53,264 bases of DNA from Mycobacterium sp. E740. Its GTDB lineage: Bacteria; Actinomycetota; Actinomycetes; Mycobacteriales; Mycobacteriaceae. Positions within the stretch are counted from its first letter, which is position 1. Every line of letters starts with the position of its first letter. The DNA lies in assembly GCF_001672895.1 (NCBI RefSeq), contig NZ_LZKP01000155.1, forward strand, positions 1 to 53,264. The letters run 5' to 3'. This document shows positions 17,460 through 27,500 of the stretch, piece after piece. The notes under the pieces were generated by a model. The model was not told where the DNA came from, did no database searches, and saw nothing but the letters and a program-made list of their open reading frames with translations. Both the position numbers and the translations under genes were made by a program.

Positions 17460-18875
17460 TCACTCGATCCGGCCGGCCAAGCCGAATTCTGCGAGCGTTC
17501 GCGCAGCCAACTCGCGCAAAGCGGGCTTTGTATTCTCAAAACCCGGTTGGTATGCGTCAACACTGATGATGAAGCTGCCCGGGATGCGCAGGGACTGCAG
17601 AATCAGTTGCCCGCCGGTGCGCTCGAGCCGTTCTCGCGATTCGTGCTGGGCAGTCACTCGTGCGGTGGCGTACTCGGCGTCAGTGCCGTCGAGACGGTTC
17701 ACCACCGAACCGACGTCGCCGAGGTTGGAACAGAACACCGGGTGCTCTGGGTCAGCCAGCGTCGCATCGTCCATGCGTTTCAGGGCCCGCTTCGGTGTGA
17801 AGGAAAGCAGCCACGCGAGCTGCAAAGACTCATCGTGTGTCTGACGCACCTCTTTCAGCGCCTGTCTGATCGCCGCGCGCATGTCATGCAGATCCGTAGT
17901 GAGTCCGGTCGGATCGATGCTGACGCGCGCGATCAACATCGCATTTGCCCGTAGATCACCCTCGCCGCGCTCGCTCACGGGGAGCTGCAGCGTGACGGCG
18001 CCGTCACCAGCACGTCGGCGTCCGAGGTGTTCCCCGAGTTTCGCGGCGAACGCCGCAGTCAGGGTGTTACTCGTGCCGCCCAGAGCCTCCGCGCGGGCGT
18101 CCCAGGCTGCGAGATCAACGCGAATCGTGATACCCGGCACGACGATGACGTCATCGCCGGCGGCCCGCCGAAGCGGCGCTGGTGGTGGCGGCGCCGGCGC
18201 CGGTGACTGCGCAAGCTCACGGCGGCGCTGACGGGCGAGTCGTGCCGCCAGCCGAACTGCCCGGCCGACTTCAGGTGCGTCCCGCAGCGTCAGTCGGCTG
18301 TCCTGTGCGACCGCGCGCAGCCGACGACGTGAGTCCGGCGGCGGGTAGGGGAGATCGTGCGTGTTCCCCATGAGCGCGTCAACCAGGACCACGACGAGCC
18401 CGAGGCCGTCGACCAGGTAGTGCGAGACGACCAGGCTGACCGCGGTGCAGCCGTCCTCCAGCGGAACGACCCCGATATGCCAACCCGGTCCGTTCTCCGC
18501 ATCGATGGGTATCTGTGAGCGTTCGTCGATCCAGTCGCCGAGCTCAGCCCGTGGCCGGGGGCGTTCTTCGACATCTATGCCCGAAGGGCCGCGGTCCAGG
18601 ACCCACCGATGCGGACCGAACGGCAGCGGCGAACTCTCGATGCGCCGCCCCGCCAGCCCATACCCCAGATTCCGGTGGAAGCTCTGCACGCGCTCGAAGT
18701 CGATCGGGTGTTCGTAGACCCACACACACTGGATGACCAAGTTGCGCCCCATCGCGCGGTGCTGCGTGAACAAGCCGTGGTCCATGAGTGCGAGCCGATT
18801 TTCCGGCCGCACAGCGCTTGTCGTGTCGGGGCTGTCTGTCGAAGTCCTTGCATCAGGCGTCCGCGCCCGCATCAT
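17460..18875 (-). CDS. Condensation-fold O-acyltransferase (WS/DGAT- or Pap-like)
   Basis: 471 residues with the chloramphenicol-acetyltransferase/condensation fold. The motif SHYLVDG at 151-157 corresponds to HHxxxDG; the second, catalytic His (H152) and Asp156 are kept while the first His is Ser. A Pro/Ala-rich linker (~226-240) separates the two halves, and the second half has SNTLTAAF, LPVSER and a FCSNLGDVG motif typical of WS/DGAT-related proteins. These enzymes transfer acyl groups from CoA or carrier to alcohols. It lies upstream of the minus-strand direction's end, behind the second glycosyltransferase (157-base gap). It could acylate a sugar hydroxyl or attach the lipid chain of the peptide. 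A true lipid-storage role is less likely here. Confidence 0.82.
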   Translation of the reverse strand: MMRARTPDARTSTDSPDTTSAVRPENRLALMDHGLFTQHRAMGRNLVIQCVWVYEHPIDFERVQSFHRNLGYGLAGRRIESSPLPFGPHRWVLDRGPSGIDVEERPRPRAELGDWIDERSQIPIDAENGPGWHIGVVPLEDGCTAVSLVVSHYLVDGLGLVVVLVDALMGNTHDLPYPPPDSRRRLRAVAQDSRLTLRDAPEVGRAVRLAARLARQRRRELAQSPAPAPPPPAPLRRAAGDDVIVVPGITIRVDLAAWDARAEALGGTSNTLTAAFAAKLGEHLGRRRAGDGAVTLQLPVSERGEGDLRANAMLIARVSIDPTGLTTDLHDMRAAIRQALKEVRQTHDESLQLAWLLSFTPKRALKRMDDATLADPEHPVFCSNLGDVGSVVNRLDGTDAEYATARVTAQHESRERLERTGGQLILQSLRIPGSFIISVDAYQPGFENTKPALRELAARTLAEFGLAGRIE

Positions 18876-19032
18876 CAGCCTTCGATCGCCTGGTACGCAT
18901 CATCGCGGAGGACGACACGGCACCGGCCGACGCGGGCATCGGCGAATCCGAACCAATTCATGGGGTGAGAGTACCGAGGAGCTTGATCGGGAGTGTGGCG
19001 GACTCTGGCGTGGACCTTGCGGCCCACGTCCA

Positions 19033-20301
19033 TCAGCAGTTGGAGCGCAGGCGTGCGAAGTTCTCGACGAGATCGGCAGCGGCCGAGACGCTTTCGGCGG
19101 GGCTGGTCATCTGGGTGGCGATTTCGCGGGCTCGTGATTCGTACCGTGGAGCGAGGATCGTGCGCAGATCCGCCAGCAGTGATTCCGAGGTGGTGGTCGA
19201 AAAGCGGCGCTTCGAGCCGACTTTCAGTCGCTTGACCCGGACCCCCCAGAGAGTCTGATCCAGGTCGGTCGAGAGGATCAACTGCGGGATTCCGGCACGC
19301 AGAGCCGCTGCCGTCGTACCCGCGCCACCGTGGTGCACGACGGCGCGGCACGCGGGGAAGGCGGCCGCATAGCTCGTCGCGCTGACCACCTTGACGTCGT
19401 CCGGATTCGCGACTTGGGGAGCATCCAACCCAGTCGCGCAAATCAGTGCCCGCTCGCCCAGTTGCGCGCAGGCCTCGGTGATCATGGCCAGCGTGTCGGC
19501 GGCAGAATCCACCGGCACGCTGCCGAACCCGAAGAAGATCGGCGGAGTCCCCGCTCCGATCCAGGAGGCAACCTCCTGGTCGCTGTCCGCCGGCTGGTTC
19601 GTCGCCAGTGCCCCGACGAAGGGCCGTTGGCCGTCGAAGTCCGCCCATTCTTCGGCCAGGCCCGGAAAGCAAGCCTTTTCATAAGCCTGAATTTCCAGCG
19701 ATCCGCGTTCGGTGATCTGCCGCGTGGCGGACAGCGTGGCCTCTGGCAGTCCCAATTCGCGGCGCTGCGCGTCGACCACCTCTTTCGTCCCGCGCCAAAT
19801 CAGCCATTCGTGCGCCAGCATGGTCACACGACGTAATGGCGCCGGCAGGAACGAAAGTAGTTTGCCATTGGGTCGGATAGGAAAGTAATGCAGCGTGGCC
19901 AAAGGAATGTCGTAATACTCGGCGACGTTGGCCGCGACCTCTTCGAATACCAAGCCGGTGAAGAGCAGATCGGCGCCCTTCGCAAGCGACGTCAGCGTAT
20001 TGCTCAGCTCTTGCCAGGCCTCGGCTTTGGGCTCCCATGCCTCGCGCGACAACCTGCTCACTTCGCGAAGCCGCCAGGGCGTGTGAAAAAACGTCCGGTA
20101 GAAGGCCCAGTGGGCGTCGAGCATCTTGTGCGAATCCGGCCCGAAGGCGGTCGCATCGAGTCCTGTCGACTCGACGAAGCCGACCATGTTGGGTGCGACG
20201 GCCAGGTGCACCTCGTGCCCACGGTGGAGCAGTTCACGGGCAACCGCGGCGCAGGGCTCGACATCGCCGCGCGTCCCGTAGCACGCCACCACAACCTTCA
20301 T
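19033..20301 (-). CDS. GPL-type glycosyltransferase (GT-B, MGT/GT1-28-like), copy 2
   Basis: 422 residues, paralogous to the enzyme at 14703-15995 along its whole length. It begins MKVVVACYGTRGDVEPCAAV, has PPIFFGFGSVPVDSAAD at the start of the nucleotide-sugar domain and VVHHGGAGTTAAALRAGIP as donor-binding motif. The N-terminal halves, which bind the acceptor, differ more than the C-terminal halves, so the two enzymes probably recognise different acceptors or positions. It is transcribed toward the acyltransferase gene, suggesting a sugar-adding and sugar-acylating pair. Sugar donor unknown. Confidence 0.93.
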   Translation of the reverse strand: MKVVVACYGTRGDVEPCAAVARELLHRGHEVHLAVAPNMVGFVESTGLDATAFGPDSHKMLDAHWAFYRTFFHTPWRLREVSRLSREAWEPKAEAWQELSNTLTSLAKGADLLFTGLVFEEVAANVAEYYDIPLATLHYFPIRPNGKLLSFLPAPLRRVTMLAHEWLIWRGTKEVVDAQRRELGLPEATLSATRQITERGSLEIQAYEKACFPGLAEEWADFDGQRPFVGALATNQPADSDQEVASWIGAGTPPIFFGFGSVPVDSAADTLAMITEACAQLGERALICATGLDAPQVANPDDVKVVSATSYAAAFPACRAVVHHGGAGTTAAALRAGIPQLILSTDLDQTLWGVRVKRLKVGSKRRFSTTTSESLLADLRTILAPRYESRAREIATQMTSPAESVSAAADLVENFARLRSNC

Positions 20302-21397
20302 CGTGAGTCCTGACCTTTCATCGTCGCTGCGGAGCCTTTCATTCTTGTTGCTGGGGGCGCAACGCGCGGACAGCTGCTGTAGGACAAGTGTGATGGCCGA
20401 CCACCGGACTGGCGACTGCCGTCGTCCGAGCGAATATTCTGTCCACCGTGTGTGGACCTCTTACTGAGCCGCACAGGGCGCCTTTCTCATGGCCGTGAGC
20501 GCAAATCCGCAGCGTCGAATCAGCTCCGAAAGCGGTTCGGTTAATTGACGTACTCGTGGAAGAAGAGCCGCGACCCGGCTCCTTGTCGGAAGTTCAGCAA
20601 ATCTGCCGCGCCGGCTGAAGCCGGCTGAACCTCGCCTGTCAGGGGGCGTCTGGCTGCCGAGGCTGGGCGGTCCTGCTGTTGCCCGCGCATATCCCCATTG
20701 TCGGGGCGCGGCCGGAGAACCAGTAACGGCTAACTGCGCTATTTGAAGACGCACAGTAAATGCTTCTGCGCATTTCTACTCAAGCGGAATCAAAATGCAT
20801 TATCGGTCGGTTCGGCATGGCTCGGACCGAAGTGCCTCCAGCAGTCAAGAACAGGTTTCGCCGGCATCGCCGGTGCAACTCCGGCACGGCGGTCACGCCG
20901 GTTCGGGGGTTGGCGCCGCCGAGTTCACTGAGCTAGGAGAAACCTGGACTCCCAAAGCGGCGAGACACACTTCGAGATGACCCATCACCGCAGGCGATAG
21001 CACTTCGCCAGGCTACCGCTTTGGATGCTAGGCTGTGAAGCGCACTACACCTAAAGACTTTGCTGAAAGCCTGAACAGGCCCACCTCGGCTTCAGTATGG
21101 TTTGGAGGCGTCCCACCGACTCAAGTAAATTCTGGAGAGCTGTGAGCATCGATGCGTTCGACTGCGCCGACGGCCGTTCCTGGTCTCGGCCGACGTTGGG
21201 CGACACAGCCGGTGGCTCGTCTAGGACCATTTCGCAACCGGCTCGCGAGCGGTTCGCGGCAAAGTCCAGCGCCTCGCGGTTTGCACTGCCTCGGACAGAA
21301 CTGGGTACACATGGCCCAAAGGGGCTGCGGGAGAAGCTCGCCGGGGGCCTCACGCTGACGAGCAAAGTGCCTGACTTGGGTGATTGAGGGGACTTGA
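20302..21397. other. Long leader/intergenic region upstream of the giant NRPS genes
   Basis: About 1.1 kb without a recognisable protein gene. Open frames here are short, overlap on both strands and lack family motifs. It contains the structured element at 20853-20945, a possible seven-codon leader frame (20977-21000, MTHHRRR), a weak -10-like TAGGCT at 21029-21034, and the NRPS ribosome site GAGGGGA (21386-21392). It must hold the NRPS promoter and, on the other strand, the promoter of the glycosyltransferase. Confidence 0.5.
20853..20945 (+). ncRNA. Candidate structured leader RNA, resembling parts of a cobalamin riboswitch
   Basis: AGGTTTC (20853-20859) and GAAACCT (20939-20945) form a perfect 7-bp closing stem. 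Inside, GCCGG-TGCAACT-CCGGC is a 5-bp hairpin with a T-loop-like seven-base loop, followed by GGCG-GTCA-CGCC. GGTGCAACTCCGG and, near the 3' side, GAGCTAGGAGAAACCT recall the two best conserved blocks of cobalamin riboswitches. Against this, the GGGAA block and the P2/P3 hairpins expected on the 5' side are missing. It lies about 450 bases before the NRPS start. It may be a variant or relic riboswitch, another structured RNA, or chance in GC-rich DNA. Confidence 0.3.
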
Positions 21398-24300
21398 ATG
21401 GAACTCGATGACCGGGTTTTTCCGCTAACGCGGAGACAGTTCGAGATGTGGCTCGCCGAAGAGACGGGCCAGGCCGACGCGACGTTGCATCTCGGCGGGC
21501 TCCTGCGGATCGAGGGGCCGATAGACGCGGATCAGCTGGAATCCGCGATTCACCACGTTGTGCGCGAGGCCGAACCGCTCAGAGCCGAATTCTTCCAAGA
21601 CGCTGGACAGGTCTTCCAGAAGCCGGTCGATCACCCGGTGGTTGAGCTTCGTCGCTATGACCTACTGCGCTCGCAAGATCCGGTCGATGAGGTGCAACGC
21701 TTGGCATCCAGCATCCGGCGGATGCCGATGCCGCTGTCTGGCCCGCTGTTCACGTTCACCCTGATGCAGACGCGCGCGGACGAGAACTACCTGTTCGCCT
21801 GCTGCCACCACATCGCGGTGGACGGAATCGGCCTCACTCTGGTATTGCACCGGATCGCAGCTGTTTACTCCGCGATTGCTGCCGGCGACGAGATTCCTCC
21901 GGCTTTCTTCGGCTCGTTGCAGGACTTGGTTCAATGCGAATCGGAATACGAAACGTCCGGCGAGTATCTCGATGACCAGGCCTACTGGGCCAGTAATCTT
22001 CCCGGCGAAAAGCCGCTCGCTCACTCTTCAGTCCACGCTGCCGCGCACGGAAGCGCTGCCGACGACTTTTCCGCACCGCTTCCATTGGATTCGCAGATTC
22101 TCGAGCAGATCGACGAATTGTCGCGGAATGTGGGTGTCAGTCGGTCTTCGGTGATCACTGCTGCCTGCGCGCTATTGGTCAGCGCTTATGAGGCCGACCG
22201 TTCAGAGGTCGTACTCGATTTTCCGGTGAGCAGGCGCGTGCGTCCGGAATCGCTGGCGGTCCCAGGCTTGATTTCAGGTGTTGTGCCACTCGTCTTGAAG
22301 ACACCTGCGGATGCCTCCATAGCTAATTTTTGTCGACACGTCAATATTCGGATTCGGGAAGCGCTGCAACACCAGCGGTATCCGGTGGCTGCAATGGAGA
22401 GCAGAGCGTACCTCGGCGACTCCAGCCGTGCGTCGAATCGGGTCGTGGTCAATATCATTCCCGCGGCGCATATGGGCCTCTTCGATGGCGCCTTGGCGAC
22501 GGGCACTCTGACCAATGCCGGTTTCGGGGATCAGGCCGCACTGGTCTTCTTCAGGGATGGCGACCAGCTTCACCTCAGCTCGCTGGGCACCGGCCATCCG
22601 ACTGCCGAACTCGATGCCGCCGACGTGGCGGATCGGTTGAGTCGCCTGCTGACGGCGATGACGACCGATCCGGAACGGCGGTTGTCCTCACTCGACCTGC
22701 TCGACGAGAGCGAGCAGGTCCGAGTCCACGAGTGGGGAAACCGGGCCGTGTTGACCGCCCCGGCGCCGCAGGCGGTGTCGATCCCGGCGGTGTTCGCGGC
22801 GCAGGTTGCCGCCGCTCCGGAGGCGGTGGCGCTGACCTGTTCGGGCCGTTCGTGGACTTACGCCGAGCTGGATGCGGCGTCGAATCGGGTCGCGCACCTG
22901 TTGGCCGGCCTCGGCGCGGGCCCGGGCCAGTCGGTGGCGCTGCTCTTCTCACGGTGCGCCGAGGCGATCGTGGCCATGCTCGGGGTGCTCAAGAGCGGCG
23001 CGGCGTACCTGCCGATCGATCCGGCGCACCCGTCGGCGCGTATCGAGTTCATGATTGCCGACGCCGCGCCGATGGCCGCACTGACCACCACGGCGTTGGC
23101 GCAGCGGCTGGCCGGCAGTGGCCTGACGGTCATCGACGTCGACGATCCGTCCATCGAGAGTCATCCGGTCACCGCGTTGCCGGGGCCGGCAGCTGACGAC
23201 GTGGCCTACCTGATCTACACCTCGGGAACGACGGGCGTGCCGAAGGGGGTGGCGATCACCCACGCCAACGTCACCCAGCTGATGGGTTCGTTGGACGACG
23301 AGTGGGCCACCGCAGGCCAGGTCTGGTCGCAATGGCATTCGTACAGTTTCGACATCTCGGGCTGGGAGATCTACGGCGCCTTGCTGCATGGGGGGCGCCT
23401 GGCGGTCGTGCCCGAATCGGTGGCCGCCTCGCCCGACGCCTTGCGCGCGTTCTTGATCGACGAGCAGGTCAGCGTGTTCTGCCAAACGCCTTCGGCGGTG
23501 GGGATGCTGTCGGCGCAGGGCCTGGACGGGGTGACGCTGCTCGTGGGCGGTGAAGCCTGCCCGCCGGAGGTGGTGGAACGCTGGGCGCCCGGTCGGGTGA
23601 TGATCAACGAGTACGGCCCGACCGAGGCCACGATGTGGGTGGCGTTGAGCGCGCCGCTGCAGGCGGGCTCGCCGGTGGTGCCGATCGGCGCGCCGCTGCC
23701 GGGTGCGGCGTTCTTCGTGCTGGACAGCTGGCTTCGCCCGGTACCGCAAGGGGTGGTCGGGGAGCTTTACCTGGCCGGCCCGCAGCTGGCGGTCGGGTAC
23801 GCGCGCCGGACTTCGTTGACCGCCTCGCGGTTTGTGGCCTGCCCGTTCGCCGGTGCCGAGGGCACCGGACAACGCATGTACCGCACCGGCGACCTGGTCT
23901 GGTGGGGCGCCGACGGGCAGCTGCGCTACGTGGGCCGGGCCGACGAGCAGGTCAAGATTCGCGGGCACCGTATCGAGATCGGTGAAGTGCAAGCCGCGCT
24001 CGGCGCTCTGGACGGAGTGGATCAGGCGGCGGTGATCGCCCGCGAAGACCGCCCGGGTGACAAGCGCCTCGTCGGCTATCTCACCGAGACGGAGACCGGG
24101 GCGGTCGACCCCAGCACCGTCCGTGCCGCGCTGGCCGAGCGGCTGCCCGGATACATGGTGCCTTCGGCGGTCGTACTGATCGACGCGTTGCCGTTGACGG
24201 TCAACGGCAAGCTCGACAAGCGGGCGTTGCCGGCCCCCGAATACCCCGACACCGATCGGTACCGCGCGCCGTCCACGCCTACCGAGGAGATCCTGGCCGG

Positions 24301-24526
24301 CATCTTCGCCGAGGTGCTGGGTGTCGAGCGGGTCGGCGTCGACGAGTCGTTCTTCGAACTGGGCGGCGACTCGCTGCTGGCGATGCGGGTGATCGCCGCG
24401 GTCACGAGGAGCCTGGACTCCGGGCTTTCGGTGCGCGCAGTGTTCGAGGCGCCCACCGTGGCCGAGCTGGCCTCGCGCATCGGCGAGGGCGACGGGCTGG
24501 AGCCGTTGGTCGCAGGTCCTCGCCCG
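21398..24526 (+). other. NRPS module 1: starter C - A1 - T
   Basis: The C domain opens with [15 protein letters not shown], unlike the LSFAQ or LPLTPLQ openings of the internal C domains, as expected of a starter or lipo-initiating C. The A1 pocket read by eye from [23 protein letters not shown] and [11 protein letters not shown] gives roughly D-I-W-C-L-G-E-M-W-K. I do not recognise this code; a hydrophobic or unusual residue is possible. The FDISGWE segment (Gly in place of Val) is unique among the A domains here. Confidence 0.75.
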
Positions 24527-27500
24527 GCGGTGGTGCCGTTGTCGTTCGCCCAGAAGCGGTTGTGGTTCCTCGATCAGCTGCAGGGGCCGTCCTCGGTCGA
24601 CAACTTGGCGGTGGCGCTGCGGTTGACGGGCGCCCTCGACGTGCAGGCGTTGGGTGCGGCCGTTGTCGACGTGGTAGCCCGCCACGAGAGCCTGCGCACG
24701 CTGTTCCCGGCCCCGGGCGGGGTTCCCGAGCAGCGGGTGGCGCCGGCCGATGACGTCGAGGTGGGGTGGCAGGTCGTCGATGCCACCGGTTGGCCGGAGC
24801 GCCAACTGGAGGAGGCCGCGGGCGCGGTGGCGCGCCGCCCGTTCAATCTGGCCGCTGAGATCCCCTTGCGGGCAACGCTTTTCAAGCTCGGTGCGGACGA
24901 GCATGTGCTGGTGGCAGTGGTCCACCACATCGCCGCCGACGGCTGGTCGATCGCCCCGCTGATGGGCGATCTGGGCGCGGCGTATGCCGCCCGGTGCGCG
25001 GGACAGCGTCCCGACTGGGCGCCGCTGCCGGTGCAGTATGTCGACTACGCGTTGTGGCAGGGCGCCCAGCTCGGCGATCTCGACGATCCGGACAGCCGGA
25101 TCGCCGCGCAGCTGGCTTACTGGCAGGACGCGTTGGCTGGTCTGCCGGAACGGGTGGAGCTGCCGACTGACCGGCCGTATCCGCCGGTGGCGGACTACCG
25201 CGGCGAGAAGGTGGCCGTGCAGTGGCCGGCGCAGGTGCAGCAGGGCATTGCCCGGCTCGCCGGTGCGAACGGCGCGACGAGCTTCATGGTGATGCAGGCC
25301 GCGCTGGCGGTCCTGCTGGCCAAGCTCAGCGCGAGTTCCGATGTGGCAGCGGGCTTTCCGATCGCCGGCCGACGCGACCGGGCACTGGACGAACTGGTCG
25401 GTTTCTTCGTCAACACGTTGGTGCTGCGTGTCGATCTCTCGGGCGACCCGACGGTCGCCGAGGTGCTGGAGCAGGTGCGCGCGCGCAGCCTGGCCGCATT
25501 CGAGCACCAGGATGTGCCGTTCGAGGTGCTCGTCGAGCGGCTCAACCCCAGCCGCAGCCTGAACCATCATCCGCTGGTGCAGGTCCTGTTGGCCTGGCAG
25601 AACAACGCCGCAGGCGAATTGAGACTCGGCGATGTAGAGGTCACCTCGATGCCGGCCGACACCCACACCGCCCGCGTCGATCTGACGTTCTCGTTGGCAG
25701 AGCAGTGGAGTGCGGCCGGACAGCCCGCCGGAATCGCCGGGGATGTCGAGTTCCGCACCGACGTGTTCGACGCGGCCAGCATCGAAGCGCTGGTCGAGCG
25801 GTTGCAGCGGGTGGTGGTCGCGCTGTGCGCTGACCCGTCGCGCCGCGTGTCGTCGATCGATCTGCTCGACGAGCGTGAACACGTCGACGTGCAGACGTGG
25901 GGCAATCACGAAGCGTTGACACTGCCGGTGTCCGCGTCCTGGTCGATCCCGGCGTTGTTCGCCGCCCAGGTGGCTCGTGCTCCGGAGGCAATCGCCATCA
26001 CGTACGGCGCCCGGTCGTGGACGTACCGCGAACTCGACGAGGCCTCGAACCGCATGGCGCATCTGCTGCGGGGTCACGGGGTGGGGCCCGGACAGCGGGT
26101 CGCCCTGCTGTTGAAGCGCTCCGCCGAGGCTGTGGTCTCGATCCTCGCCGTGCTTAAGACCGGGGCGGCTTACCTGGCGATCGACCCGGGTCAACCGGGT
26201 ACGCGCATGCACTTCATGCTTTCCGACGCCGCTCCGGTGGCCGCGATCACCTCCGCCGGCCTGGCCGACCGCCTGGACGGCCATGACTTGCTGGTCGTCG
26301 ACATCGGTGACCCGGTCATCGCTGCCCAACCCAGCACCGCGCTGCCCGCACCGAGCCCGCACGACGTCGCCTACCTGATCTACACCTCGGGCACCACCGG
26401 CGTGCCCAAGGGCGTGGCGGTCCCACACCTGAACGTGACCCAGCTGCTGGACTCGCTGGACGCGGATCTGCACACGTCGCCGGGCCAGGTATGGACGCAA
26501 TGCCACTCCTTGGCCTTCGACTTCTCGGTGTGGGAGATCTTCGGTGCGCTGCTGCACGGCGGGCGGCTGGTGGTGGTGCCCGATTCGGTGGCCGCCTCGC
26601 CGCAGGATCTGCACGCCTTGCTCGTCAGGGAAGAGGTGAATGTCCTAAGTCAGACGCCGTCGGCGTTCTATGCCTTGGAAACCGCGGATTCGTTGGCCCC
26701 CGAGCTCGGGCAACAGCTCAAGCTGGAGACGGTGATCTTCGGTGGCGAAGCGCTCGAACCGCACCGCCTCACGTCTTGGCTTCGCAACCACCCCGGTCTT
26801 CCCCGGCTCATCAACATGTACGGCATCACCGAGACCACGGTCCATGCCTCCTTCCGCGAGATCGTCGACATCGACGCCGACAACGCCGTCAGCCCGATCG
26901 GATCGCCGCTGGCCCATCTCGGCTTCTTCGTGCTGGACGGTTGGCTGCGGCCGGTTCCGCGTGGTGTGGTCGGAGAGTTGTATGTGGCCGGCCAAGGTGT
27001 CGCGTTCGGATACGTGCGCCGGGCGGCGCTGACCGCGACGCGGTTCGTGGCCTGCCCGTTCGCCGGCGTCGGCGCGCGGATGTATCGCACCGGTGATCTG
27101 GTGCGCTGGGGCGCCGACGGGCAGCTGCAGTACCTGGGACGTGCTGATGAGCAGGTCAAGATCCGCGGGTACCGCATCGAGCTCGGGGAGATCCAGGCCG
27201 TGCTGAGCACCGTCGACGCGGTGCACCAGTCGGCGGTGATCGTCCGCGAGGACCGCCCGGGTGACAAGCGGCTGGTGGCTTATGTCACCGGCACGGGTGA
27301 CTCCGTCGAGTTGCGTAACACCCTTGCCGAGCGTCTGCCGGCTTACATGGTGCCCGCGGCGGTGGTGGTCGTGGAGGCCCTGCCGCTCACCGGAAACGGC
27401 AAGCTCGACAAGCGCGCGCTGCCGGCACCGGAATACGCCGACGGCGACCGCTATCGGGCGCCGGCCGACGCCCTCGAGGAGATCCTGGTCGGTATCTACG

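Noticed and set aside
20853..20945. tRNA on the minus strand
   Set aside because: The 7-bp end stem and TAGCTCAGT on the minus strand look tRNA-like, but there is no proper T-arm with a TTCRA loop next to the 3' stem, no anticodon arm and no D-loop GG.
21097..21387. Small gene just before the giant NRPS (possible MbtH)
   Set aside because: The 96-codon frame has no MbtH motifs, no ribosome site and a composition like random GC-rich DNA.
22949..26614. A 1221-codon open frame on the minus strand, and similar ones at 26645-31270 and 47370-51548
   Set aside because: They lie exactly opposite NRPS coding sequence, are rich in Arg, His, Gln and Asp, show no domain, and arise because GC-rich third codon positions remove stops on the other strand.
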